A stretch of 64,000 nucleotides of DNA, from assembly GCA_963970005.1 (NCBI GenBank), contig CAXAMN010014002.1, positions 256,960 to 320,959 of the forward strand. The letters are read 5' to 3'. The stretch is from Durusdinium trenchii (Eukaryota; Sar; Dinophyceae; Suessiales; Symbiodiniaceae). This document shows positions 54,501-63,674 of the stretch, piece by piece. A model generated the notes under the pieces. That model saw only the letters and a list, made by a program, of their open reading frames with translations, did no database searches and was not told the DNA's origin. The first letter of the stretch is position 1. Each line of letters starts with the position of its first letter. A program made the position numbers and the translations under genes.

Positions 54501-57500
54501 CTCCAACCCTGCGAACTCCCAGTCCGTGGTCCTTGGGTCTTCAACGGAGATCCATCCACGTCTGGTCCAAACCTGCTCCGTGACCTCATTGAGTTGAGTA
54601 GTATTATGTAGTGTTCTTGTATGACCAACTCCAGAAAAGTAAGATCGGAATGACCTGTAGTAGGGTGGAATGCGCCTGTTTTGGGGGATCATGTCGGTGT
54701 CCAAATTGCTTGCCCTGTGCAGTGTGCTGGGACCTTTTCACAGACCAAGTTTTATAGCAACTTGGCCCACGCAGAACGCTTCTTCATTGTTTGGAATTCG
54801 TATGTGGATCTGGTTTCCACATTAGAATTAAGTCATTTTGTGAAGGCAAGCCTCCAAAGATGCCCATGTTCAGGAAAACACTCTGCCCGACTCGCCCGAC
54901 TCTACATTTATTGGGTCCAAGATCCACGTCCGTGCGTCAACTCCAGCGTCGAGCAACAGCCTAACAGCTGCCCCCACCACCTAAGGCTTCACGAAATGTC
55001 AATAAGATTGGATGGTGGGATCTTCACTGAACATCCCCAGACCATCCTTATAATATTGGACTGGAAGAGTTTCCCCACACTTGTGGGCTGTCCCAACAGA
55101 TGCTCCCTGTATCCATCATGGTCCCTGTAGGTATATCTCGCTCTCTCTCTCTCTCTCTCTGTCAAAACATTAAATCATTAATATATATATATATTATATA
55201 TTGATATTGTTGATGACTTTTGTATATGCATGAACCACCAAAGTCACCCAATCATGTGGGGTTGTTTCATGGGGCCTGGTAACAACTCCGGCTGAGGTCG
55301 TGTCACCGCGGCGGGTGGTGAGGCCGAACATCCGGAACGCAACCTCGCCGAAGTTGGAGGTTGCGGAAGTCACATCGTGCGGAGGATGGAGCTGTGGAAG
55401 AATTCGTGTGTTCAATCACCTAAGGCAATTGCAAACTGGACATGAAACAGTTTGCTCTTGCCTAGGTAGTTATTAAACCCTGAACTTTGTAACCCTGAAC
55501 TTTGTTTTGTTTTTGACTTTCAAGCTGTTTGTGGTCTGAGACCGCCTGTTCGGTGTTCGGACTTCACAGTGTTCACGAACCAACAAAAACAAAAACATAT
55601 TTTGGTGGAAGTATACCCCAGTGGATCCAGAAGGTACTTGGACCCTCCAAGCCTACATAAATAGTCTCCAATCACCTTCTCAGAAGGTATGTGGATCCAT
55701 AGGGTACGTATACGTTGCCTGTGTTTTTTGTGAACTGGGTGGCCTGCAGAGTATGTCACCTCCGTTGGTGTTCTACGATGTCATGAGACCGGCATTGTTC
55801 ACAGCATGTCATCGAGTGATATGTTGCACCAACCGGACAAACAATTCGCTGGAAACACCTGAGTACCTTGGTTCAGAAGCATTGAATGATTCGCCTGAGG
55901 AGCCATACACCCCCAGCCTTTGCGCCATGTGCAGGTGACTTCTTTTGTCAAGATGTCCGTTCTATTTACGTGTAATGGAAGTGGACATTGAGACGAACAG
56001 AACAGGGACACTCGCAGGACCGTGGGACGGGTGTGGTTTCGGAGATGTTTTTGCGTGATTAAAGCCTGGGATGTTTCAATCCATTGACCTCTATGTTTCA
56101 ACTAAGTTGAACCCTTATACTTTGAAAGATGGACGCCCACAGGTCCTCATCGGTCTTGCGTTGAAGCCACCAACCAGGCACGGCCAGCTGTTTTGCTTCC
56201 GCCCCACGCACGGTCCGACGGACGCCGCGGCAGGTGCGGACGATGTGGGTGTCCGGGATCGATGCGCGGCGCGTCTTCCTCCGAGGCGGAACGGGACGAG
56301 ACGTGGGAGACGAAGCGGGTGACCAGCTGCCAGCTGCCAGACATCAAACGATGAAACCACTGGCATTGACATTCAGAAGTTGCTGCAACTAACCAGGGGT
56401 TATTGAAACAGCCTGTGGAGATCTTTGGTAAATATTGCGTTATTTTGTTGAACTAGTTGTTGAAGCAAATAAACAAACACATGCTTATTGAGATGTACTG
56501 GAAAAGTTATTGAAACAAACCAATAAAATTGTAACATCATTGGAAGAAACCCATAAGGTTATTGTCATTGTCTTGTTTCAATAAGAACCTTGTTTCAATC
56601 ATTGCATTTATATAACATCAATAACTTTATTGAATCTTTTCAGTAGGGTGTGCTTTGGGAAGGATCTTCAAAATGCAAAGCATGTTTGAGCGTACACGCC
56701 GTTTGTGTGTTGCATACACATTGGGGAAGAGAGTTTGTTGGTGAAGAGAGTCCTTGCGTTCTCACAGTAAAACCGGGTGGTCAATTTACACCCCGCTTCT
56801 TTGTGTCATTGGCTGCAAATACCAGCAAGCATTTCTCACGTCACAAGATCTGTGAATTCCGACCCTACGGCAAAAGCTAATTGGGATGCCTCTCCAGACA
56901 TCCCACACCAAGGCTTGGCTATTACAAGTATCTGCAGATGGTGAATCTTTGCAACATGAATTCAAGCTTGCTGGTTACTCCCACACCAAGATGTGCTTCA
57001 GCTGCGATGCAGACAAAGGTTCTTTGCGTCGTAATGACTACAGGGTCAAAATGATCCCTGGGTTCAATGGCCACTCATTCCACCATGACACCCTGCACAA
57101 CCTGGAGGAAGGAGTGGCCAGTCATGCAGTGCCCATGTATAATGTATGATTTGGTTTTGAAGCCTGAGGGTCTGGGCGGCACACATGTCACATGAGCAGG
57201 ATCTTGTTGCCTTGTACAAGAAGGTTCTACAGCACTACAAGGAGCAAGGGACCATTTCATCAGATTGAATCAGGTCGGAGCTTGCGCATGGCCAACGTTT
57301 TGTCAGCCAAAGAGCAAGTAGGATCACTTCCGAGAGCTCACTGGCCAGAAAGAAAAGGCATATTAGATACACCCTGAGGTCGACGATCCCATGGAACCTG
57401 AAAACCCCTGGTTGGTAGAGGAAAATCGTCTTCCATGGGACCAGGACGCCAGGGTCTATGTGAGTTGACTCGGGAGTGTAACGTATATTTGTCGCAGTGT

Positions 57501-58593
57501 TGCTGGGGATCACCAAAGAGTTCGGATGGTGATGAGTACAGCCAACACAGACGTCCAATGCTACATCACCTCGATGGTGTGGATCCGTTGATGGCCCTGG
57601 CCTCCAGATGGATGACGACACCTGGAAGCTGTTCCAACATGTTCCAACACCATACAGATCGCAAATCGTTGCGCTACACAAGGCTCTTCAAGATCACCGC
57701 GCAGACTCAGAGTGGGTGGCTTCAGCGGAGCACAGTTCCTAAGCACCATTTGGTTGGTCACATGCCAGATCAGGCAGAGTATCTCAAGAAACATGGGCAG
57801 GTTGGGGATTCAGTCTTGAAACAGGGCGGCGTTCTCACCTTTCTGGGTCTTGACCAGGGCGAGAGGCCACTCAGGCACTGAGGGTTGTGACATTCTGGGC
57901 TCTATACATGCTCTCTAGCTGCGTCGTGATGTGAAACAGCGTCATGATGTGAATGTCACAAACCAACAACACCCTTTTTGAAACAGACTGTGATCCTTAT
58001 TGAAGCAGCCTTCATTGACATGGATGTCTAAACCAATAGCTGTTATTGAAATGTTTCAATGCCATGTAGAATGCACGAACCAATAAGAAAAATGTGTGTG
58101 TATTGAAAGGGTTAATGATGGTTGAAATGGTCGCACATTCATGAACCTTTTTAAAAAGGTGTACTCTGGGTCGTGAGGGCTTTCATTGTTTTCTTGAGGC
58201 GTCCCATGCTACTAATACAGTGATATTATAGTCCCTTTGATAGGCCTATTGGCGTGCCCTACCTGAATCCAAAGTCAGGGGGGAGTCCAACCCCAGGTCA
58301 AATTAAATCCAGGGCAACGCATTTCCCGCGAAAAAGACTTGGCAGGTCAGCGGCGACCCTATAGATCGAATTTAACCGTTTGTGATTTCTCGGGCAGCTT
58401 TTTGGTAACGTGACGAGTATTACGACATTGTCCATCGCTCGCCGAAGTCCCTCTCAGGAACACGCCGGCCCCGCTCCGCTCACGCTCATCGTTCCAGACT
58501 GGGGTCGGCAGATTTACCAAGCAGGGCCTCACCAGCCTTGCAGGTCAAGACATCCCTGGGCTGTCCATGTCCCGGGCACTGGGGGATCTGCAG
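42468..58593 (+). CDS. PP2C-family (PPM) Ser/Thr protein phosphatase, split gene (overview)
   Basis: A metal-dependent protein phosphatase of the PPM/PP2C family, which removes phosphate from Ser/Thr using two metal ions bound by conserved Asp residues. Six exons are clear: GRFLLVGVFDGHGEQG; HEVSASVSQLFAHFAEDL; AGTVVCAYVGDSRMIICNDQ; VLFATNDHDVDDEAERL; MWVSGIDARRVFLRG; QDIPGLSMSRALGDLQ. They give, in the family's order, the DGHG metal-binding motif, the YVGDSR strand-turn, the T/NDH segment and the PGLxMSRxLGD motif. The splice phases that can be tested (exons at 42468/43376 and 56234/58544) join exactly. Missing are the N-terminal RxxNxD motif, the region before SGTT, the GG segment and the C-terminal SDGVW/DN motifs. 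The gene therefore starts near or before 42 kb and extends beyond 58.6 kb, possibly out of the window. Confidence 0.88.
43376..43449 (+). CDS. PP2C exon after DGHG
   Basis: Acceptor CTACAAG then G. Its first two bases complete Gly, then HEVSASVSQLFAHFAEDLER and STSQ. In PP2C the helix after DGHG begins GxxVSxFV; the in-phase join G|HEVSASVSQ fits exactly. The 3' end is uncertain (a GA donor after TCTCAG, or others within 20 nt either way). Confidence 0.85.
44353..44384 (+). CDS. Possible small PP2C exon
   Basis: After GGTGACAG then G it reads DQRIESALPR with a GC donor (CCGAG then GCAACT). A segment of this kind (helix with D-x-x-I/L) is expected before the SGTT strand. Evidence is limited to position, frame and splice style. 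Confidence 0.3.
45310..45420 (+). other. Possible exon, frame unresolved
   Basis: A GC-rich island; one frame reads DHVDRKQRADEESTFNGDES then RTVTTGDPFDERF. Acceptor and donor are not obvious. It may lie in a PP2C intron. Confidence 0.2.
46213..46322. mobile_element. Family A MITE-like element
   Basis: CCCAGACACGACCCATAGGA..CTGCAGTATATTTATACCG at the left and CATGGAGTGTCTGGGA at the right; the centre is ATCAATTGGGGTGGTTTGAG then GGGTCATTG, as in the 32.1-kb copy. Confidence 0.7.
46506..46613 (+). CDS. Possible PP2C exon preceding the AGTVV strand
   Basis: A 108-nt segment, phase 0 at both ends: acceptor GCGGAG then G, GT donor GGTCAG then GTGCGT. It reads EVDHWPLLSLAGRRGRSVAL then GPGKTVYGEVALQSGQ. 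Joining SGQ to AGTVVCAYVGDSR of the 52.7-kb exon gives the small-residue run expected at the PP2C SGTT strand, but the rest has no clear match. Confidence 0.4.
46940..47337 (+). repeat. Direct repeat, copy 1 (~0.4 kb)
   Basis: From GTGTGTGTCAAGCCCTGTCT to CCAATGTCGAAGTGTG; nearly identical to 48225-48623 (one G-run length difference and a C/G change in TTTCCACC[C/G]CCAAACC). Frames in both are open but identical in translation only because the DNA is; no coding evidence. Confidence 0.92.
47338..47475 (-). repeat. Inverted, diverged counterpart of 36600-36735
   Basis: The reverse complement contains GCGCCTCCTTGCGGAGGATC then ACAC..GCACCCATGTGGGA. The 36.7-kb copy has GCGCCTCCTTTGCAGGAGGA then TCACACTGTGCACCCAAGTG. 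The CCTCC/GGAGG hairpin is kept in both, with changes on both arms. Confidence 0.7.
47576..47822. repeat. Repeat unit on both sides of a 100-base gap
   Basis: ACTGCATTCTACTCCCTACC..TAGGGTAACATAGGGAAATG..CGACACACTTGTGTGTCG occurs immediately left and (with small changes) immediately right of N at 47645-47744. CGACACAC-TT-GTGTGTCG is a perfect 8-bp hairpin in both. The gap probably hides further tandem copies. Confidence 0.85.
48001..48225 (-). repeat. 140-bp tandem repeat units, inverted relative to 36.1-36.5 kb
   Basis: GCTTTTTAGGTGG at 48041 and GCTTTTTAGGTAT at 48179 are 138 bp apart. The reverse complement has TACACCTATCTTTCTCTCTT and TGCCGCTTGGCGGC-type hairpins, matching the 36-kb units. 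Confidence 0.8.
48225..48623 (+). repeat. Direct repeat, copy 2 (~0.4 kb)
   Basis: See 46940-47337. The end of this copy runs straight into GTGTGAGGTCTAGAGG and the TGAG array. Confidence 0.92.
48733..49256 (+). repeat. TGAG/TGTGAG microsatellite (~0.5 kb)
   Basis: An uninterrupted array of GTGA tetranucleotides that drifts into GTGTGA and GAGAGTGA. The minus-strand frames (Ser-Leu-Thr-His repeats up to 269 codons) are open only because of the repeat. Confidence 0.97.
49290..49721 (+). pseudogene. Degenerate transposon-like ORF (repeated dinoflagellate family)
   Basis: The frame reads FLADEVALKEVFNFRGASGV, then LLCPLCLNIVSEGSS, LVPSTSCDKRSWIRAGDQTI, AAFEDLEKKLGWSYNPEGIL and YGIKVNGMLQFDYMHTLLVH. 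A Cys-x2-Cys pair after a small-residue turn, LEKxLGWxYNPxGIL and FDxMHTxLVH are, to my recollection, features of a multicopy uncharacterised ORF family in dinoflagellate genomes. Here the frame breaks soon after LVH, and coding-like pieces continue in other frames to about 50.36 kb. Function unknown; probably element-encoded. Confidence 0.5.
50230..50360 (+). pseudogene. Fragment of the same transposon-like ORF
   Basis: The + frame reads MDYAFVLAAYKDINDSDKLE then QWKRLPSSSQLEALFNFGN and a TGA. It lies about 500 bp downstream of the 49.3-kb ORF on the same strand, with frameshifts between. Confidence 0.35.
50361..52090. other. PP2C intron, largely non-coding
   Basis: Contains a GC-rich island at about 50940-51200 (one frame AWTVEDALETAESCDCSSSP) without clear splice borders, and an 18-nt tandem repeat (GGGACxGCGGTGAATxAC) at 51145-51185. 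Also 51300-51440 carries family A/B-like phrases (ATGGATGGTTTCGGTATG). Confidence 0.4.
52096..52221. mobile_element. Family A MITE-like element
   Basis: CAGACCATCCACGCGACTGG at the left and GTCCAGTGACGTGGAGTGTT at the right; internal palindrome GGGTCTAGACCC. Diverged from the consensus. Confidence 0.5.
52424..52490 (+). repeat. Family B dispersed repeat
   Basis: AAAGGCCTTTACTTACCATT, ATCATACTGTTACTGGTAGT and AATCAGGATATACCCAATC. Confidence 0.6.
52720..52782 (+). CDS. PP2C exon with the GDSR motif
   Basis: A 63-nt exon, acceptor GCCCCAG then G, GT donor CAGCAG then GTGCTG; phase 0 at both ends. It reads AGTVVCAYVGDSRMIICNDQ then Q. The strand SGTT..xYVAxVGDSR is a PP2C hallmark. The next exon (VLFATNDHD) joins in phase 0. 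Confidence 0.92.
53478..53540. repeat. Family C hairpin, long-loop variant
   Basis: CCAGTCGTACCTTCG at the left and GAGGTACGACTGGAAGG at the right; the interior repeats the pattern as GTCCAGTCATACCGAACCTG. Confidence 0.7.
54218..54270 (+). CDS. PP2C exon with the NDH segment
   Basis: Acceptor GGCCAG then G; GC donor CGTTTGGG then GCACCC, or a GC donor earlier (GACGAG then GCTGAG). It reads VLFATNDHDVDDEAERL. In PP2C the AxxLTxDHxPxxxxExxRI segment follows the GDSR strand; NDHDVDDEAER fits. The 3' border and phase are not settled. Confidence 0.8.
55138..55200. repeat. CT microsatellite followed by an AT tract
   Basis: TCTCGCTCTCTCTCTC, then ATTAATATATATATATATTA. Simple sequence. Confidence 0.9.
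55323..55370 (+). CDS. Possible PP2C exon (GG segment)
   Basis: After GTGGTGAG then G, one frame reads AEHPERNLAEVGGCG. It lies between the NDH exon and the VRTMW exon, where PP2C has RIxxAGGxV. The frame and both ends are uncertain. Confidence 0.3.
55612..55707. repeat. Family C palindromic repeat
   Basis: GGATCCAGAAGGTACTTGG and CTTCTCAGAAGGTATGTGGATCC flank CCTACATAAATAGTCTCCAA; close to the 25.1-kb copy. Confidence 0.75.
56234..56285 (+). CDS. PP2C exon before the PGL motif
   Basis: Acceptor GCGGCAG then G; GC donor CTCCGAG then GCGGAA. It reads VRTMWVSGIDARRVFLR plus the first base of Gly, completed by GT at 58544 to give RG-G-QDIPGL. RRVFLRG corresponds to the strand RVFxKG that precedes PGLxMSRxLGD. 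The exact phase fit supports the assignment. Confidence 0.8.
56400..58130. mobile_element. Transposon-like unit with TTATTGAAACA-type ends
   Basis: AT-rich flanks carry repeated TTATTGAAACA or its complement TGTTTCAATAA (about ten copies in 56400-56645, fewer in 57980-58120, where GCCATTGAAATG-like variants occur). Between them lie broken ORFs on the + strand. The enclosed position and repeated subterminal motif suggest the limits of one element; no exact terminal inverted repeat was found. Confidence 0.5.
56650..57885 (+). pseudogene. Degenerate element-encoded ORF set
   Basis: Coding-like pieces in three frames: FTPRFFVSLAANTSKHFSRH; LQVSADGESLQHEFKLAGYS then HTKMCFSCDADKGSLRRNDY; EQDLVALYKKVLQHYKEQGT followed by an in-frame TGA; ASRWMTTPGSCSN versus DDDTWKLFQHVPTPYRSQIV; and VPKHHLVGHMPDQAEYLKKH. 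A CxxC knuckle-like pair, LYKKVLxHY and PKHHLxxHMP suggest a decayed transposase-like or other element protein. Function unknown; not intact. Confidence 0.45.
58544..58593 (+). CDS. PP2C exon with PGLSMSRALGD
   Basis: Acceptor CTTGCAG then G; GT donor CTGCAG then GTGCGA. After GT (completing Gly) it reads QDIPGLSMSRALGDLQ, the strongest PP2C signature in the window, including the conserved Asp of LGD. Confidence 0.95.
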
Positions 58594-59122
58594 GTGCGAA
58601 TTGGAGTCGGATGGAATGGGAACTGAACTGAAGAGAGTTGATCTCAAGCGCCTTGCTGAGATCTCAAATGAACTCAAGTGAGGGCGAAAGGGTCTCGGAC
58701 CCCCAAGAACCATCCCAACATAAGAATTTGTTACGATCTTTCTCTTTTAATGTATGTGTATATTTGCGGGTTGGCAAGGCACCTGCTTGAAAGGGTGGAA
58801 ACAACACGGAGGACATGGACCCTTATTCAGACAACAGGCCTCATTGGGTTTCTTGATTTGGGCTTAGACATGAGCAAGGCACATCCGTAAGGCTCCGGTC
58901 CATCTTCTGAGAAGGTCGTTTTCACCCACCCGAAATGATGCCGTGAAATGTCGAAAACTACTGCGGCAGCAGAAATGTTACACCAGCTAGAAACACCAAA
59001 CATTGTAAATACCGTGGTTTTCACTATCCCAAGTCATGTTGGTGGAGCTTTTCTATCAGTCAGGAGGGGGCCAATTCAATCTTGGTCAACAGTGGCTTCG
59101 GACGTCAACCGTGCTCAGCGAG

Positions 59123-59152
59123 GTCGTCCCCAACCCCTCCGACCTGTCCCAG
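59123..59152 (+). CDS. Possible PP2C exon after LGD
   Basis: After GCTCAGCGAG then G it reads VVPNPSDLSQ. PP2C proteins have a GVxxxPxV/D segment soon after LGD, so the position and phase (0) fit. The match is short. Confidence 0.35.
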
Positions 59153-59889
59153 TCGGAGGCATGTCACAGTGAACCTGGAGGAACCAAAAGATGGTTCATG
59201 ACAGTTTGCAGTACTTGTTTACGTTAATAACGGTTTCGATGTTGTACCATTTAAGCTTGGAAAACACTTCGCAGTATCTAGCACCAGAGAGGTTCCTGTG
59301 TTTTTTTTTTTGGTTTGGTACATTCCAGACCCTTTATATTTTCCAGATTTGTTCATTTTTGCCCTTTGTCACCTCACTTGTTGGTTTTGGAAGGTTGAAC
59401 ACCAGTGTAAGAACCAACATGAAGCAGACCTTTCAATCATCCATATGATGAATTGAACGGTTCCAGGTCCAAACAAATTCAAATTGTTTCTTCCAATGTG
59501 TTGGTCTCTTCGTGCCTGCAACATCCCGCAACTGCCGCTCAAGGAAGAATTCACAGATCATAGATCCCGCAGCTTTGCGCCTATCGATCGATCCATTTGC
59601 AGAAACAACCAATTTGAAAGAACACTGGCGGCTGCAATCCAACAAAGGCTGAAACTATGAGCTTCTGGCCAGCTTAGGTCTTTAGGTTGATGAATTTCCA
59701 GGCAACTATCAATGAGAAACATTCACAACATGTGATTCGGATAAAACGGTGAACACCAAGAACTTGGCTATGATCAAGATGTTCAAACTCTCCAATAACC
59801 TGATACAACAAAAAGTAACAGTTGCTTGACCTTGAGCTGACATTGTTGTCCAAACCAAGAGGTTTTCTTGTTCAACACAAGCCATCCAT

Positions 59890-59981
59890 ACCAGACCATC
59901 CATGTATCGAAAAATGCCGACATTGACCACTTTTCAACCACCTCGCTGTAGGTAAATAAGGCCAGTCGCATGGATGGTTTG
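59890..59981. mobile_element. Family A MITE-like element
   Basis: CCAGACCATCCATGTATCGA at the left, GGCCAGTCGCATGGATGGTT at the right; the interior has TTGACCACTTTTCAACCACC. Confidence 0.65.
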
Positions 59982-61197
59982 GGTGTGGGATTTGTGTTTA
60001 GATGCAGTCCGACAGTCAAGACCACCAAACTTCTATCCAGCTTAGATTGCGGGAATGGAGCTGAATGGTGTCGGCAAGACTCAGAAGCTGCTGCACTTTG
60101 GCCGCCCATCAACTGCTGAATACTCAAGCCTTAGCTTTAAAAACATGAACGGTCACAAGTCACAACTGAGTCTTTGAGGAAGATCCGAAGTTTGTGCAAA
60201 GATATGCTAAGACCGACCGCTCCGGTAATCAGGCCGCCAACAAGTCCCAACTTTATAATGCTGTACCGCGGTTGTATAGGGCATTTTTTGGGGGCGTAAA
60301 ATGGGCAAGTGGAAGGTTTTGTATGTCAATGCTTTGGTGCCGCGTGTCGCGTTGATCATGTTTGAGTACACTTCGACTCACGCTCGAAGAGGAAACCACC
60401 CTGTTTGGGCAAAGGGCCCAGGTTACCACTTCCATGTCGCCTGGCGCCAGGCCCTTGCGTTCTTTCCGCTCCAGTCATGAGAGGTCTCTAGGACGTCTCC
60501 CAGCTTTTTGACCCAGAAGTCTTTAGTGGTCCTGAACGCTTCTGCAGTCTATGGGTGTAAATCCGGGAGACCCGCCTTTCTCGCCTAGAGCCCTAAACCC
60601 CTAAACCCTCGCGTTTGGCTGGTCGATGTGTGTCCGCACTTTCCCAGGTGGTCGAAATCGCCGGGGAGGTCGGTCGATGGGTCTCCCCTCTCGATAGATG
60701 AATCTTTCGGCACCAACAAAGGGCCCTCTGCTTCAGATGGGATTCTGCAAAAATTCTGGGGTTTCGGAACCCAAGGCTGCTTGACCAGTACTTGACCAAC
60801 CTCCCCAAAGTGTTGACAGTCATTTGGGACGTGGGGTCGGGGTGCCAACTGACTTGTGGTGCGATGGAGGGCCGGGCTGCCCAGCCCTGGCACTGGCACT
60901 GCATTGTTAATTCCTTGTACCATACACCAAAAACATGGGAGATGAACATCCCTGAGTATAGTCGATGTTTATCGGTTGTTCACTTGGGGCGTAGCGAGAG
61001 CGCATTATATGACCGTCTTGACCACTATCAATAGTGACACAAGATCCGTTTAATGCATAGTTGTCAAGGGCATGTCACTTCTGTTTGTATTGTTTCCTGT
61101 CGCAGTTAGAGGAGTGGTGGTTTCTAAGATCCACGTTTGTACATAATGGTCCAGACTAGAGTCTAGGGGGTTGTGTCATATCCCTGTGACTATTAGC

Positions 61198-61295
61198 CAG
61201 ACCATCCATGGGACTGGAATGTATGCATTTCAATTGACCCCCCCCAAACCACCCCTAGCCTGATCGGCAAATGTGGTAGACATGGAATGTTTGGG
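61198..61295. mobile_element. Family A MITE-like element
   Basis: CAGACCATCCATGGGACTGG at the left and GGTAGACATGGAATGTTTGG at the right; the interior TCAATTGACCCCCCCCAAAC matches the family core. Confidence 0.7.
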
Positions 61296-61464
61296 TTATG
61301 AAGGACGAGCTCTCGGCCCGTCCACTGAGGCTTGAGGATGAGTCTGACCAGGCGACCAAAGCCACTCCGGCTGGAGGAGAGGGCAGTCCACATCCCTCGC
61401 GGTTGGTGATGGTGATCGCGTGGTCGATTCACTGTGAGAGATGATCAACAAACTGACCTAGGAA

Positions 61465-61493
61465 TGTTGTTGTTGTTGTTGTTGTTGTTGTTG
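61465..61493 (+). repeat. GTT trinucleotide repeat
   Basis: About nine perfect TTG units. Confidence 0.9.
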
Positions 61494-61499
61494 CTTTTC

Positions 61500-63560
61500 A
61501 GTAGGCAAGTGCAAAACTGGACATGGGATTGTCGTTTTTTGCCGGTTTCCCAATGAGTTTTCTCGTGCTTTTTGAGGGTTGACGGATGAGACTTCCCGAC
61601 CATCACTGGTTTGCGGACTGAAATGGCATCCCAGGCAACATCATATACTCACTCTGAAATGAAACGGCACGCCTCCCCCCTGCAAAAGAGAATGGTCATT
61701 AGACCTGAACTGTAGTTTCAGACCATACGATTGACAATCATCCTGAAGAAGTTTTCTAATTATTGGTTTTGGATCTCTACGCCGGGATGATTCTAATTGG
61801 ATAGTATATAGCCTCCAGCACGTCAAAGTGCTTTAGCAGAAATTATGTTTATCTACATTTACGGTGATTGAAAAGGGGTCAATTGATCGGCATATATTCC
61901 ATCAATGGATGGTCGGCTGATCAATGTCCAAGCAAGCTTGCCACCTTCCAGCTAAGAACTAGGTAACTAGGAGCAAGAAGCTACGATCGGGGCTCCTGGC
62001 ATCGCTACGAACGGAGCGATCGATCCGCCTCCTGCCGATGGGATCCCACTTGCATCCGTGACCGGGAGACTGAACCGAGGACCGAACCGGCGACCAGACT
62101 GGTGGAAGACTGTTTCGCTTTCTGAAACAACCAACCCCTGGTAATCTTCCAGTATGGTTGTGAAGGTTCCAACAGCCAGACCAGACTGGAAGACTGGATA
62201 TAACCCTGGTTTGCAGGTTCCATGGTAATCTTCCAGGGATAAAAAACACCATTTGAACTCCAACTGCACCGAATTCGATCGACGCTTGGTGCCCGGGTAG
62301 CAGGAACAAGCTATATAACCACCGAACCTGAGGAGATGGGACAGAAGAGCCCTATAGGGTGCTTACATGGATGTGTCAACTGAAAATGGGGTTAAGAAAT
62401 GTATGTAGCTCGTCTTCCAGTCCTATTCGTTTGTACTAAGTGTTAGCCGATGTCGATTTGATCTCAGTAGGTCTCCAGGTTGCACCAACCAGATCCCCGT
62501 GTTCTGGGCGTCAGCCGTTTCTCTTGGCGTGTGTGAAATACGTCCGACCCTGACCGCGCCCGACCGCACCATGACATGTATCTCATCCAAAGCGTGGCTA
62601 GCCCACCGACCAATGGGACTGGCACATGGATTGCAATGCGTTGGGGGTCACGGTGGGTTCAGGGACCTCAGGGCCCGGTCGGTGAGGTGTGGTTGATGGG
62701 GTCAATGGACGGCAGGGTTTTTCACTCTTCCAGTTCCATTCGTCCGATGTGTGGGGCTGGATATGAAGTAACAAAATCTCACAAAAAGGTTGTGGCCTGT
62801 GGTGTTTGTAAAGCACTTTCTTCGTTTAGATAGTGAGAAGTTTTGAATGGAAGAGGATCCAAACTCCGCCTAGTGAAGATGAAGCAAACTGACATAAACT
62901 GATAATGTTAGAACTACTGTTAGAACTATTTTCGTTTATAGGTACATCCAAAGCGGCATCATCTATCCAAAGCGGTGGCCCCCGGTCTCAACGACGGCGT
63001 TTTGGTTCGCTCCTCTGACTCGACAGGATCAGGCGAACAGGACGGGACGGGCGCGGGGTACGTGGGTACTTGTGCGGGTACTGTCCAATTCCAAAGCGCT
63101 GTTGCCCTTAAGTCTAGGTGGTGCCTTTCGTTATCCTGCTCTTTCTGTTGAGATCCGTTTAGTAGTTACAATGTTTTGCGAGTAGTTACTATGTTTTTTC
63201 TAGTGACTCACGCCGCGACTGAACAGGACGTTTGGCCTCCAAGTCCAAAATGAGTTCCGCTAATTTCCGCCTTTTTCCGCCAAATTCCGCCCGTTTCCAC
63301 AGATTTCTGCCCGTGACATGTTCAGATACTTTCAGACTATTTCTAAAACAACCACAACCATGACCCTGCCAAACCCTATGGCTCAGATTGAACGGTCGAA
63401 CACTGATTTCCGCCCGAGGACGCTTTTTCGTGGAATCAACCTATAAAGATTCCTTTTAAGGAAAATCCCAAATTTTGGCACCTTTTCGACGGTCGACGGC
63501 AATAAGATTGGTTAATGTCACAGCTCCAACTCACTAGGACCGCAATATATATATAGGACG
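61500..63560. other. No convincing gene
   Basis: Some GC-rich islands are open in more than one frame (about 61985-62110, 62500-62600, 62960-63060) but lack paired splice sites or family motifs. A family C relative (CCACCGAACCTGAGGAGATG then CCCTATAGGG) lies at 62318-62362. Near 63260-63310 a short tandem TTTCCGCCxxxTTCCGCC occurs. Confidence 0.4.
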
Positions 63561-63641
63561 CAACAGTGGATGATTTGTCCGGGCGACCAATCTCTCACGA
63601 CCGGGGAGGCCCGAACAGACCTTATAGGCGTGTCGTCGCAG

Positions 63642-63674
63642 GAGGCGTCGGTGTCGGCGGAGAATGCACTGGTG
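63642..63674 (+). CDS. Possible PP2C C-terminal-region exon
   Basis: After CGTGTCGTCGCAG then G it reads EASVSAENALV before GT (GTGGGA). PP2C proteins have a SxQEAVxxV helix after SDGVWEF. The match is short and the preceding SDGVW exon was not found, so this is weak. Confidence 0.2.
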
